Made by a program: the position numbers and the translations under genes
Source of the DNA: Luteimonas salinisoli
GTDB lineage: Bacteria; Pseudomonadota; Gammaproteobacteria; Xanthomonadales; Xanthomonadaceae
DNA: 64,000 bases
Assembly (NCBI RefSeq): GCF_013425525.1
Contig: NZ_JACCKA010000060.1
Span: 19,850 to 83,849 of the forward strand
Direction of reading: 5' to 3'
Part shown: piece after piece, positions 1-7,040 of the stretch
Layout: every line of letters begins with the position of its first letter
Numbering within the stretch: position 1 is the first letter of the stretch
Notes under the pieces: model-generated
Told to the model about the DNA's origin: nothing
The model's input: the letters and a program-made list of their open reading frames with translations, nothing else
Database searches by the model: none

Positions 1-1482
1 ACTGCCGCCGGAGATGCCGCTCACCGGCACGCCGTTCTCCAGCTCGCCGTCGGGATCCGGATCGGGCCCGCCGCCGCCAGCGGCGTCCACCGCGGCCTTG
101 GCGTTGACGATGCCGGCGCCGATCGGCTGCGACGGCGTCGAGGGAAATGCGCGCGCCGTGCTCTTCAGCGTCGACTCCACCTGCGCCGGGGTCAGCGCCG
201 GATTGGCCACCGACTGCATCAGCGCCACCACGCCGGCCACGTGCGGCGCCGCCATCGAGGTCCCGTTGTAGGAGGCGTAGCTGGCGCTACCGGGCGTGGT
301 GCTGCCGCTGTTGAGCGTCGACATGATGCTCGAGCCCGGCGCCGAGACGTCGATCAGCGCGCCGTAGTTGGAGAAGCCAGAACGCGCTCCGGTGCTGGTG
401 TTGGAAGCCACCGCGACGACGTTGTTGCAGTTGGCCGGCGAGAACCCGGACACGTTGGCATTGCTGTTGCCCGCGGCGATCACCACGGTGGTGCCGCGGC
501 CGACCGCACCATTGATCGCGCTCTGCATGGTGGAACCGCAGGAGCCGCCGCCGCCGAGGCTGAGGTTGATCGCCTCGGCCGGATTGGCGTTCGCCGGCAC
601 GCCGCTGACCGAGCCCCCCGACGCCCAGATGACGGCATCGGCGATGTCCGAGTCGTATCCGCCGCAGCGGCCGAGCACGCGCACCGGGACGACCTTGGCG
701 TTGAAGGCGGTGCCGGCGACGCCGACGTTGTTGTTGGTGACGGCGGCGACGGTGCCGGTGACGTGGGTGCCGTGCCAGCTCGAGGGCTGCGCGGCATGCA
801 GGCCGCCGCATTCGTTGGCGGCGATCCAGTCGCCCGGGTCGCTCGGGTCCGAGTCGCGTCCGTTGCCGTCGCGCGAGACGAACGTATCGACGATGAAGTC
901 GTAGCCCGGCAGGATGTTGGCATTGAGATCGGGGTGGTTGGTGATGCCGGTATCCAGTACCGCCACCACGGTGCCGCTGCCGCTGGTGACGTCCCAGGCC
1001 TCGGTGGCGCGGATGCCGCCGGCCCCGGTGCCGAACCCGTACTGCTGGCCGAAATTGGGGTCGTTCGGGGTCAGGAACAGCTTGTTGAGCTTGTCGACCT
1101 CGACGTACTCGACGTTGGGATTGGCGGCGAGCTGACGCATGAGCGATTCGGCCTCGACGCGGTCGAGCTTGCGGTCGGTCTTGACCACGTCGGCGCCCAT
1201 GGTCATCCGCCGCACCTGGGTGATGCCGAGCGCGCCGCCGCGCGCGGGCACGGCGCGCGCCGCCCCCTTGAGGCTCGCCTCCAGCGCGCCCCTGCCGGCC
1301 AGCTCGGGGCTGCCGTCGCGGTACTTGACGATGAAGCGGTCGTGCAGCTCGGAGGCCTGCAGCCCTCCCAGGTTGATTCGCTCTCCGGCAAGGGCCGGGA
1401 CGGCGACCATCGAGGACATGGCGATCGCGGTGGCGGCCGCCAGCGCGCGCATGCGGAAACGGCATTTCGAGACATCGGACAT
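1..1482 (-). CDS. S8 (subtilisin-like) secreted serine peptidase, 3' end beyond window
   Basis: The first 494 residues of an exported subtilase. A signal peptide (residues 1-32, cleavage likely after PALA) is followed by an inhibitor I9-like propeptide (about 45-135). The peptidase S8 domain has Asp177 (AVLDTGI), His237 (HGTHVTGT), oxyanion Asn339 (AAGNS) and Ser409 (NGTSMAAPH). After the catalytic domain a Gly/Pro/Asp linker leads into LENGVPVSGISG, the usual start of a bacterial pre-peptidase C-terminal (PPC) domain, where the window cuts the gene. The ATG at 1482 is fixed by an in-frame TAA four codons upstream, with GGGGG just before it. Xanthomonads secrete related extracellular proteases through type II secretion; the exact substrate cannot be told. 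No catalytic residue is missing. Confidence 0.95.
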   Translation of the reverse strand, partial: MSDVSKCRFRMRALAAATAIAMSSMVAVPALAGERINLGGLQASELHDRFIVKYRDGSPELAGRGALEASLKGAARAVPARGGALGITQVRRMTMGADVVKTDRKLDRVEAESLMRQLAANPNVEYVEVDKLNKLFLTPNDPNFGQQYGFGTGAGGIRATEAWDVTSGSGTVVAVLDTGITNHPDLNANILPGYDFIVDTFVSRDGNGRDSDPSDPGDWIAANECGGLHAAQPSSWHGTHVTGTVAAVTNNNVGVAGTAFNAKVVPVRVLGRCGGYDSDIADAVIWASGGSVSGVPANANPAEAINLSLGGGGSCGSTMQSAINGAVGRGTTVVIAAGNSNANVSGFSPANCNNVVAVASNTSTGARSGFSNYGALIDVSAPGSSIMSTLNSGSTTPGSASYASYNGTSMAAPHVAGVVALMQSVANPALTPAQVESTLKSTARAFPSTPSQPIGAGIVNAKAAVDAAGGGGPDPDPDGELENGVPVSGISGGS

Positions 1483-1943
1483 CGTGTGTTACCCCCGGAA
1501 ACGGAAAAAAGAAAAGCCGCGGAGCGGCAGAGTCGGGGCAACGGTGCGCGTCATGGAGCGAGAACGTCGCACAGCGTCCCGTCATGAACGTGGACATGAC
1601 AATCCTGTCCACAAACTGACGCTAAGCGACCATTCAGTGGGAAAGCAAGCGGCCAAAGCGTGGCCGGTTACAGTTAAAATTTAATCTACATCACAATTTG
1701 AAACATTAAACCCTTGCAACCGCAACTATTGTCGTGCGGGCATCGAACGCCCGGGGCGGCGTGCGCGTACGCGCCGCGGACGACCTGCGGCGGGGGAATC
1801 GATTGCGCCCCGCGCGCAACGGCGACGCGGCAGTCGGGAACAGGCGACAAACGGCATCGGCCAGTGCAGCGGACGTCCGGCAGGATCCCGGGCCAGCCCG
1901 TCCGCAATCTGGCCGGCAGGCCGGGGGCGTCGAACCCCGGGCT
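1483..1943. other. intergenic region with AT-rich promoter-like stretch
   Basis: 461 bases between sufT and the S8 peptidase, both on the minus strand. Around 1670-1720 base composition drops sharply to AT-rich in an otherwise GC-rich context, as expected for the peptidase promoter. On the minus strand this stretch holds a TGTGA half-site (complement of 1691-1695), the half-site of Clp/CRP-type regulators, but the second half is poor. No convincing -35/-10 pair and no coding sequence was found here. Confidence 0.4.
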
Positions 1944-2495
1944 TCAGAACATCCCGGTTTCCAGGCGCGCGGCCTCGGACATCATCGAGCGGTTCCACGG
2001 CGGGTCGAACACCAGCTCGACATCGGCTTCGGTCACGGTCGGGATCATCTCGAGCTTGTTGCGCACGTCGTCGACCAGGATCTCCCCCATGCCGCAACCG
2101 GGCGCGGTGAGGGTCATCTTCACCTCGACCATGCGCCCGCCGCCCGCCGCAGGCTTCACTTCCGCCTCGTAGACCAGGCCCAGGTCGACCACGTTGATGG
2201 GGATCTCGGGATCGAAGCAGGTGCGCAGCTGCTTCCATACCAGCTGCTCGACCGCGTCGTCGTCGGCATCGTCCGGCAGTTGCAGCGGCCGCGGCGGTTC
2301 CTTGCCGAGCGCATCGGCGTCGGGGCCGGCGATGCGGAACAGGTTGCCCTCGATGAAGACCGTGTAGCTGCCGCCCAGCGCCTGTGTGATGTAACCGATG
2401 CTGCCGGCGGGCAGGGTCACGGCATCGCCCTGCGGCACCAGCACCGCGGCGCAGTCGCGTTCGAAGCGGACGGGTTCGCTGCTGCTGGAGTACAT
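1944..2495 (-). CDS. sufT: SufT family Fe-S cluster assembly protein
   Basis: 183 residues. The C-terminal two thirds is a MIP18/DUF59 (PaaD-like) domain: DPEIPINVVDLGLVY (about residues 95-109), then a TLTAPGCGMG motif with the conserved cysteine (about 131-140), and the FDPPWNRSMMSE ending typical of the family. The N-terminal 70 residues (RDCAAVLVPQG, GSIGYITQALGGSYTV) match the extension that separates SufT from stand-alone DUF59 proteins. SufT helps mature Fe-S proteins in the cytoplasm. It stands alone here rather than in a suf operon. It is divergent from the next gene, with 99 bases between them. Confidence 0.88.
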   Translation of the reverse strand: MYSSSSEPVRFERDCAAVLVPQGDAVTLPAGSIGYITQALGGSYTVFIEGNLFRIAGPDADALGKEPPRPLQLPDDADDDAVEQLVWKQLRTCFDPEIPINVVDLGLVYEAEVKPAAGGGRMVEVKMTLTAPGCGMGEILVDDVRNKLEMIPTVTEADVELVFDPPWNRSMMSEAARLETGMF

Positions 2496-2537
2496 GATGG
2501 CGACATGGGGGCGGCGCCTGAGCGCGCAAGGCGTCCA

Positions 2538-2568
2538 TTGTATCGCCGCGCGGCCCAGACGTTATGCT
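2538..2568 (+). promoter_or_regulatory. possible promoter of the 2595 membrane protein gene
   Basis: TTGTAT at 2538-2543 and TATGCT at 2563-2568, 19 bases apart. This -10 form is common in xanthomonad promoters. The expected start of transcription, about 2575, would leave a leader of some 20 bases before the ATG. The long spacer makes this uncertain. Confidence 0.3.
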
Positions 2569-2594
2569 GACACCCCCCGCCCCGCCGCTACTGC

Positions 2595-3008
2595 ATGCGC
2601 AAGAGATCCGCACCGGCGTCCCCCTGGTTCGCCTTCGTCCTGCTGCTGCTGGGAACCGCCGGCTGTGCCGCGCTGTGGATCATGCTGGCGACGGCCACGG
2701 GCCGCCAGTCCAGCTGGATGGCGGTGGTGGCGGCGCTGGATGCCGCGCTGCTGCTGCGCATGGCGCGGGTGCCCGCCGGTGCGGCGCGCGCGCTCTGGGG
2801 CGTGCTGGCCGCCGCCGTGACGATCCTGCTGGCCAACTGGTTCATCGCCGCCGCCCATCTGGGGAAGATGTTCGGGCTGCTGCCCTGGGCCTCGGCGCTC
2901 AAGCTCGGCGCCGGCCATGCATGGACCTTGTCGCGGCTGGCCAACGACCCGGTGGAGATCGCCTGGCTCGGCGCCGGGCTGGTGATCGCGGCCGTCGCCT
3001 CACGCTGA
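2595..3008 (+). CDS. small integral membrane protein of unknown function
   Basis: 137 residues with about four hydrophobic segments (roughly 10-32, 40-55, 65-90 and 118-135), the last ending almost at the C-terminus. The N-terminus is basic (MRKRS), which suggests it faces the cytoplasm. No enzymatic or transport motif was recognised. The gene ends by overlapping the 3' end of the convergent MocR gene by nine bases, so the two transcripts must run into each other. I do not recognise the family; it looks like a conserved hypothetical of this group of bacteria. Confidence 0.7.
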   Translation: MRKRSAPASPWFAFVLLLLGTAGCAALWIMLATATGRQSSWMAVVAALDAALLLRMARVPAGAARALWGVLAAAVTILLANWFIAAAHLGKMFGLLPWASALKLGAGHAWTLSRLANDPVEIAWLGAGLVIAAVASR

Positions 3009-4451
3009 GGCGGCGGGAAGCAGCTCGTCCAGGCAGGTCCGGAATACCGCCAGCGCCTGCCCGATCTCGACGGTCGACAGCCCGGCATAGCCCATCAGCA
3101 GGCCGGCCCGCTGCGGCGGCTCCAGGTAGTAGGGCGCGATCGAATACAGACCCAGGCCGCGGGCCTGCGCGCGCGCGATCAGCGCTTCGCCCGCGTCGCG
3201 CCCGACGCCGCGCAGCCACACCGCCAGGTGCATCCCGGCGCGCGAATCGGCGATCTCCAGGCGGCCAGCACTGCAGGCGTGCAGCCCTTCCAGCAGTGCG
3301 GCGCGGCGCTGGCGCAGGGCCTTTGCGCTGCGGCGCAGGTGGCGCTCGAAACCGCCGTCGGCGATGAAGGCCGCCAGCGCAGCCTGCTCGATCGCCGCCG
3401 TGCCGAAATCCGCCATCCGCTTCGCGGCCAGGAAATCCCCGCGCAGCGCCGGCGGCATCACCAGATAGCCGAGCCGCAGCGCAGGGTACAGCGCCTTGGA
3501 GAACGTGCCGACGTAGATCACCCGGCCGGCGTCGTCCAGCGAGCGCAGCGCCGCCAGCGGCCGGGCGTCGTAGCGAAACTCGCCGTCGTAGTCGTCTTCG
3601 AAGATCCAGCTCCGATGCCGACGCGCGTACTCGAGCAGGGCCATGCGCCGGGGCAGCGACATCACCGCACCGGTGGGAAACTGGTGCGAGGGCGTGACGC
3701 AAAGCAGCTTCGGAGCCTCGCGTTCCGGCAACAGGTCGCAACACAGGCCCTGGGCGTCCACCGGCACCGGCAACAGGCGCGCACCGTGCACCTGCAGCGC
3801 CATACGGATGGCAGTGTAGTGCGGCTCCTCGATCGCCGCTGCGTCGCCGACGTCGAGCAGCACGCGCGCGCTCAGCGACAGCGCCTGCTGGGTCCCTGCG
3901 ACGATCAGCACCTCGGACGCCGCCACGCGAACGCCGCGGCGGCGGGCCAGATAATCGCAGACCGCCTCCCGCAGCGCCGGCGCACCCTGCGTCGGCGGAT
4001 AGCTGGGATCGGTATAGCGTGCGGCCCGCGACAGCGCCCGCGCCCACGCCGTGGTCAGCGCCGGATTGACCAGGGGCACGCCGTACTGGAACGAGTGGCG
4101 CACGCCGGGGATGTGTCCCCCGGGCAGCCGGCCGTGGTACAGGCGCGCCCGGCGCGCATACGCCGACTGCGGGGCGACGCGATCCGCGTCCGGGCCGCCC
4201 GGCGGCAGCGGCTGCGGTGGCGACAGCGCGACGAAGCTCCCCGACCCGACCCGCGCATCGACGAATCCTTCGGCGCGCAGCTGTTCGTAGGCGGCCAGGA
4301 CGGTATTGCGCGACAGGCCCAGTTCTGTCGCCAGCCAACGGGTCGCCGGCAGCCGGCTGCCGCGCGCCAGCTGTCCGTCGAGGATCGCCGTCTTCAGGGC
4401 GCGGGTCAGTTGCGCATGGAGCGGGCCATGGGTGTCGAGATCCAGATGCAT
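3000..4451 (-). CDS. MocR/PdxR-type GntR regulator with aminotransferase-like domain
   Basis: 483 residues. An N-terminal GntR winged helix (LHAQLTRALKTAILDGQLARG, ATELGLSRNTVLAAYEQL; residues 10-75) is joined by a linker to a fold-type I aminotransferase-like domain. EEPHYTAIR, IFEDDYDGEFRYD and TFSKALYPALRLGY (with the PLP-binding Lys) are all present, so PLP binding is likely. Family members sense PLP or an amino compound and control a divergent gene; PdxR and GabR are examples. The ATG at 4451 is preferred because the domain begins right there; the frame stays open much further upstream but reads as non-protein. The divergent neighbour is a membrane protein, not a pdx or gab gene, so the ligand is unknown. 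Confidence 0.88.
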   Translation of the reverse strand: MHLDLDTHGPLHAQLTRALKTAILDGQLARGSRLPATRWLATELGLSRNTVLAAYEQLRAEGFVDARVGSGSFVALSPPQPLPPGGPDADRVAPQSAYARRARLYHGRLPGGHIPGVRHSFQYGVPLVNPALTTAWARALSRAARYTDPSYPPTQGAPALREAVCDYLARRRGVRVAASEVLIVAGTQQALSLSARVLLDVGDAAAIEEPHYTAIRMALQVHGARLLPVPVDAQGLCCDLLPEREAPKLLCVTPSHQFPTGAVMSLPRRMALLEYARRHRSWIFEDDYDGEFRYDARPLAALRSLDDAGRVIYVGTFSKALYPALRLGYLVMPPALRGDFLAAKRMADFGTAAIEQAALAAFIADGGFERHLRRSAKALRQRRAALLEGLHACSAGRLEIADSRAGMHLAVWLRGVGRDAGEALIARAQARGLGLYSIAPYYLEPPQRAGLLMGYAGLSTVEIGQALAVFRTCLDELLPAASA

Positions 4452-4465
4452 TGCTTGAAACCCGG

Positions 4466-4536
4466 AATTGGCCCCAGTTGGCCCGAGCCGATTGGTCCTT
4501 GATAGTACCAATCGACTGCGGCCCCATAGGGCCAAT
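4466..4536. promoter_or_regulatory. probable MocR operator array in the divergent promoter region
   Basis: The 104 bases between the MocR gene and the divergent membrane-protein gene hold repeated ATTGG elements. A central inverted repeat has arms GATTGGT (4490-4496) and ACCAATC (4507-4513). Two outer elements, AATTGGCCC at 4466-4474 and GGGCCAAT at 4529-4536, are inverted relative to each other. A mix of direct and inverted half-sites between divergent genes is the usual MocR binding layout. The role is inferred from position and symmetry only. Confidence 0.55.
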
Positions 4537-4555
4537 CCTTCCCGGCCGTGAATCG

Positions 4556-5053
4556 ATGATGCGCACCTTCCCCATGACTTCGCCGCTCGCCGCGGCCCCT
4601 TCGTTCCGGCATCGCCCGGTCCTGCTCTGCGGCATCGTCGCCGCCACCCTGGACCTGGCGGTGGCGATCGCATTCTGGGCGGCCGAGGGCATGCCTGCGG
4701 GCCGCGTGCTGCAGGCCATCGCTGCCTGGCTGCTCGGGCCGGCGGCCTATTCCGGCGGTACCGCGACCGCGCTGTTCGGGGTCCTGCTGTACACCGGGCT
4801 GATGTGCGCGCTGGCGGCCGGCTACCGGGGGCTGGCCCGGCGCCACGGTGCGCTGCTGCGCCGTCCGCTGCTGGGCGGCGCACTGTACGGCGCGGCCGCC
4901 TACCTGGCGATCTTCGGCCTCGCGGTGCCGGTGCTGACCTCGGCACCGGCATTCGTCCGACCCGACTGGACCCTCGTCTGCCTGCTGGCCTACATGTTCC
5001 TGATCGGCGTGCCCTGCGCCTTGTTCGCACGGCTGCCGGGGCGCCACGCCTGA
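4556..5053 (+). CDS. integral membrane protein, paralogue of the next gene
   Basis: About 165 residues, very hydrophobic, with four likely membrane segments. It shares a layout and motifs with the following gene: an opening (V)AATLDLAVA segment, LQAIAAWLLG, GGTATALFG, and a LLGGALYGAAAYL block. The two are therefore likely duplicates. They resemble YagU/DUF1440-type inner-membrane proteins, but that is weak. ATGs at 4556, 4559 and 4574 are all possible starts. The position divergent from the MocR regulator, across a symmetric operator region, suggests it is that regulator's target. Confidence 0.72.
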   Translation: MMRTFPMTSPLAAAPSFRHRPVLLCGIVAATLDLAVAIAFWAAEGMPAGRVLQAIAAWLLGPAAYSGGTATALFGVLLYTGLMCALAAGYRGLARRHGALLRRPLLGGALYGAAAYLAIFGLAVPVLTSAPAFVRPDWTLVCLLAYMFLIGVPCALFARLPGRHA

Positions 5054-5184
5054 CGACGGCACGAAGCCGCCCGCAGCGCGCGGCCGGATTGGCTCCGCTG
5101 TACGGTCCACGCGTGGCGCTTGCCGCCACCGCCGGAGACGCCTGCAATGTCCATTGGCGCACAGCGAGACAAGGGATGACGACG

Positions 5185-5730
5185 ATGACGCAAGTCTCCG
5201 GTCGGTCCACCGCGGGCTACCGCTTCCGCCACCTGGCGCTCGGCGGCCTGGTCGCCGGGACGCTCGATCTGATCTACATCTGCAGCCTGTGGGCCGCCAT
5301 GGGCGTGGGTCCGCTGCGGATCCTGCACAGCATCGCCGCGGGCTGGCTGGGGCGGGAATCCGCGATCGCCGGTGGCGCCGCGACCGCGCTGCTCGGCCTG
5401 GTCTCGCACTACGCGATCGCGTTTGCGATGGCCTGCCTCTACGGTCTGGCGAGCCGGCGCTGGCCGCCGCTGGTGCGCCATCCGCTCCGCTACGGCGCCC
5501 TCTACGGCGTCGCGCTGTACCTGTCGATGAATTTCGTCGTGGTTCCGCTGTCGGCGGCCGGGATCGGACCACCGCGCTGGGAATGGATGCAGGTCTCGCA
5601 TCTGCTCGCCCACATGCTGCTGGTCGGCATTCCTTGCGCCCTCGCCGCACGGCGCGCGGCACACATCGATCCCGCGCCGTATCCGGCGGCCGCGGCGCCG
5701 ATCCGTGCCACCGGAGAGTCGGATGCCTGA
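5185..5730 (+). CDS. integral membrane protein, paralogue of the previous gene
   Basis: About 181 residues with four predicted membrane segments and the same block order as its upstream neighbour: VAGTLDLIYICSLW, LHSIAAGWLGR, GGAATALLG, YGALYGVALYLSMN. It has a longer hydrophilic Ala/Pro-rich C-terminal tail. AAGGG at 5171-5175 sits nine bases before the ATG at 5185, which favours that start; the ATG at 5176 immediately abuts the AAGGG. The 131-base gap to the previous gene shows no terminator, so co-transcription is plausible. The function is unknown. Confidence 0.72.
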   Translation: MTQVSGRSTAGYRFRHLALGGLVAGTLDLIYICSLWAAMGVGPLRILHSIAAGWLGRESAIAGGAATALLGLVSHYAIAFAMACLYGLASRRWPPLVRHPLRYGALYGVALYLSMNFVVVPLSAAGIGPPRWEWMQVSHLLAHMLLVGIPCALAARRAAHIDPAPYPAAAAPIRATGESDA

Positions 5731-5780
5731 TGCGCTGCGCGCCCGCCGAGCCCCTGCCCCGCCGCGGGGACAGCCGCAGC

Positions 5781-5816
5781 GCACCGACGAGACCAATCGC
5801 ACCGACGAGACCAGCG
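5781..5816 (+). repeat. two-copy 18-bp tandem repeat
   Basis: GCACCGACGAGACCA occurs at 5781-5795 and again at 5799-5813, an 18-base period. It lies between the convergent membrane-protein and DUF1223 genes, where nothing else was found. No function is proposed. Confidence 0.6.
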
Positions 5817-5872
5817 GCCCGTCAACGGCAGTGCAGGGCCGACAGGAGGCCCGGACGCAGCGGCGAGACCGG

Positions 5873-6757
5873 TCAGCGGCGGCCCGCATCCGCCGGCGCG
5901 GTCGACCGCTCGCGTCCACCTTCCGCGATGCCGTCGCCGACACAGGCGTCCAGTCGCAACCCGAGCGATTGCAGGCTCCTGCCGGTCTCGGCCGCCTCGA
6001 CGAACGCAACGAGTCCCGCGCTCGCGGTCTCCGCGTCCTGCGGAACCTCAAGCCGGATCTCCTGTGAAAAGCCGTCCGCAGACAGGCGCCACGGCCCTTT
6101 CAGCGCCCTGACCACCCTGTCGTGGCGCAGGGTCCTTCCCTGGTTCTCGCCGGCGGAAACGCGGCTGACCAGGCCATCCTCGTACAGTGCCAGCCAGATC
6201 CAGACGTCCCGACCGACGTCGTCGCGTGCGGCGCCGCTCGCGTCCAGCCGGACCAGCAGCGCCTCGTCGTCCGCCCCGAGGACGGCCATGTCCAATCGGA
6301 CATTCGCATCCCTGCTGCGCGCGGCATCCAGGACGCGGCCAAATTCGTTGCGCCCGCCGGTCGCCGCCCGCGCACCGCGACCGGGCCGCTGCCAGTCGAC
6401 GGTCGTGGCTTCGCCGATCATCACCTGCGGCGTGTAGACCACCCGTTTCCCGGACTGCGCCACCCGCAGCCGCTGCCGGTCGGAATGGATCCCGGCCGAG
6501 AACCGATCCGGCCACCCGATCGAATCCCAGTAGTCCACGTGGAACGCGAGGAAGCTCGCGTCTTCGGCGGCCATGGCCGATGCCGTTTCCGTCAGCCATG
6601 CGTCGGCCTTCGGGCAGTCGCTGCAGCCCTCGGCGGTATACAGCTCCACCAGCGGCGTGACCCCGGGGCTGCTGCTGGCGCGACAGGCGGAGTCCGCCAT
6701 CGCGGCCAGCGGCAGAGCACAGGCCACGACGAGGGGCAAAAGCGTGAATCGCTGCAC
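5873..6757 (-). CDS. DUF1223 family exported thioredoxin-like protein
   Basis: 294 residues. A signal peptide (1-20, cleavage near AMA-DS) leads to a thioredoxin-fold domain beginning VELYTAEGCSDCPKAD, which contains a CxxC pair (Cys-Ser-Asp-Cys). FHVDYWDSIGWPDRF and YTPQVMIG, typical of DUF1223 proteins, follow. The redox motif suggests a periplasmic role, but no function is established for the family. The GTG at 6757 is chosen because GGGAG lies seven bases upstream and the signal peptide begins there. It is convergent with the membrane-protein gene and divergent from the TonB-dependent receptor. Confidence 0.85.
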   Translation of the reverse strand: MQRFTLLPLVVACALPLAAMADSACRASSSPGVTPLVELYTAEGCSDCPKADAWLTETASAMAAEDASFLAFHVDYWDSIGWPDRFSAGIHSDRQRLRVAQSGKRVVYTPQVMIGEATTVDWQRPGRGARAATGGRNEFGRVLDAARSRDANVRLDMAVLGADDEALLVRLDASGAARDDVGRDVWIWLALYEDGLVSRVSAGENQGRTLRHDRVVRALKGPWRLSADGFSQEIRLEVPQDAETASAGLVAFVEAAETGRSLQSLGLRLDACVGDGIAEGGRERSTAPADAGRR

Positions 6758-7040
6758 CGCCGAACTCCCAGTCGCTTCACCGAAAACGACTTCACTGTAG
6801 GCACGTTGCGCGCCATGGCCATGTGCTTTTCCCAGCGAAAACACGCTCGCGCGCATGGATTCGGGTTCCTGCCCGTCCGCTGGGTGCGCCGCTTTTTTTC
6901 TTGCCGACCTGCGCACACCGACTCGGTCGCGGCCTGCGCAATCCACCTGGTTAAGAATTCGTAATTTCAGCGTGCACCTGGTCGAAGTGGCCCCGTCGCA
7001 CCGACGGCCCCGCGCCGTGCTAACCCAATCGGAGAGAAAC

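Noticed and set aside
287..1612. Long minus-strand frame overlapping the S8 peptidase
   Set aside because: Arg/Gly/His-rich shadow of the peptidase frame. The true frame shows a signal peptide and the full catalytic triad and is open to the window edge.
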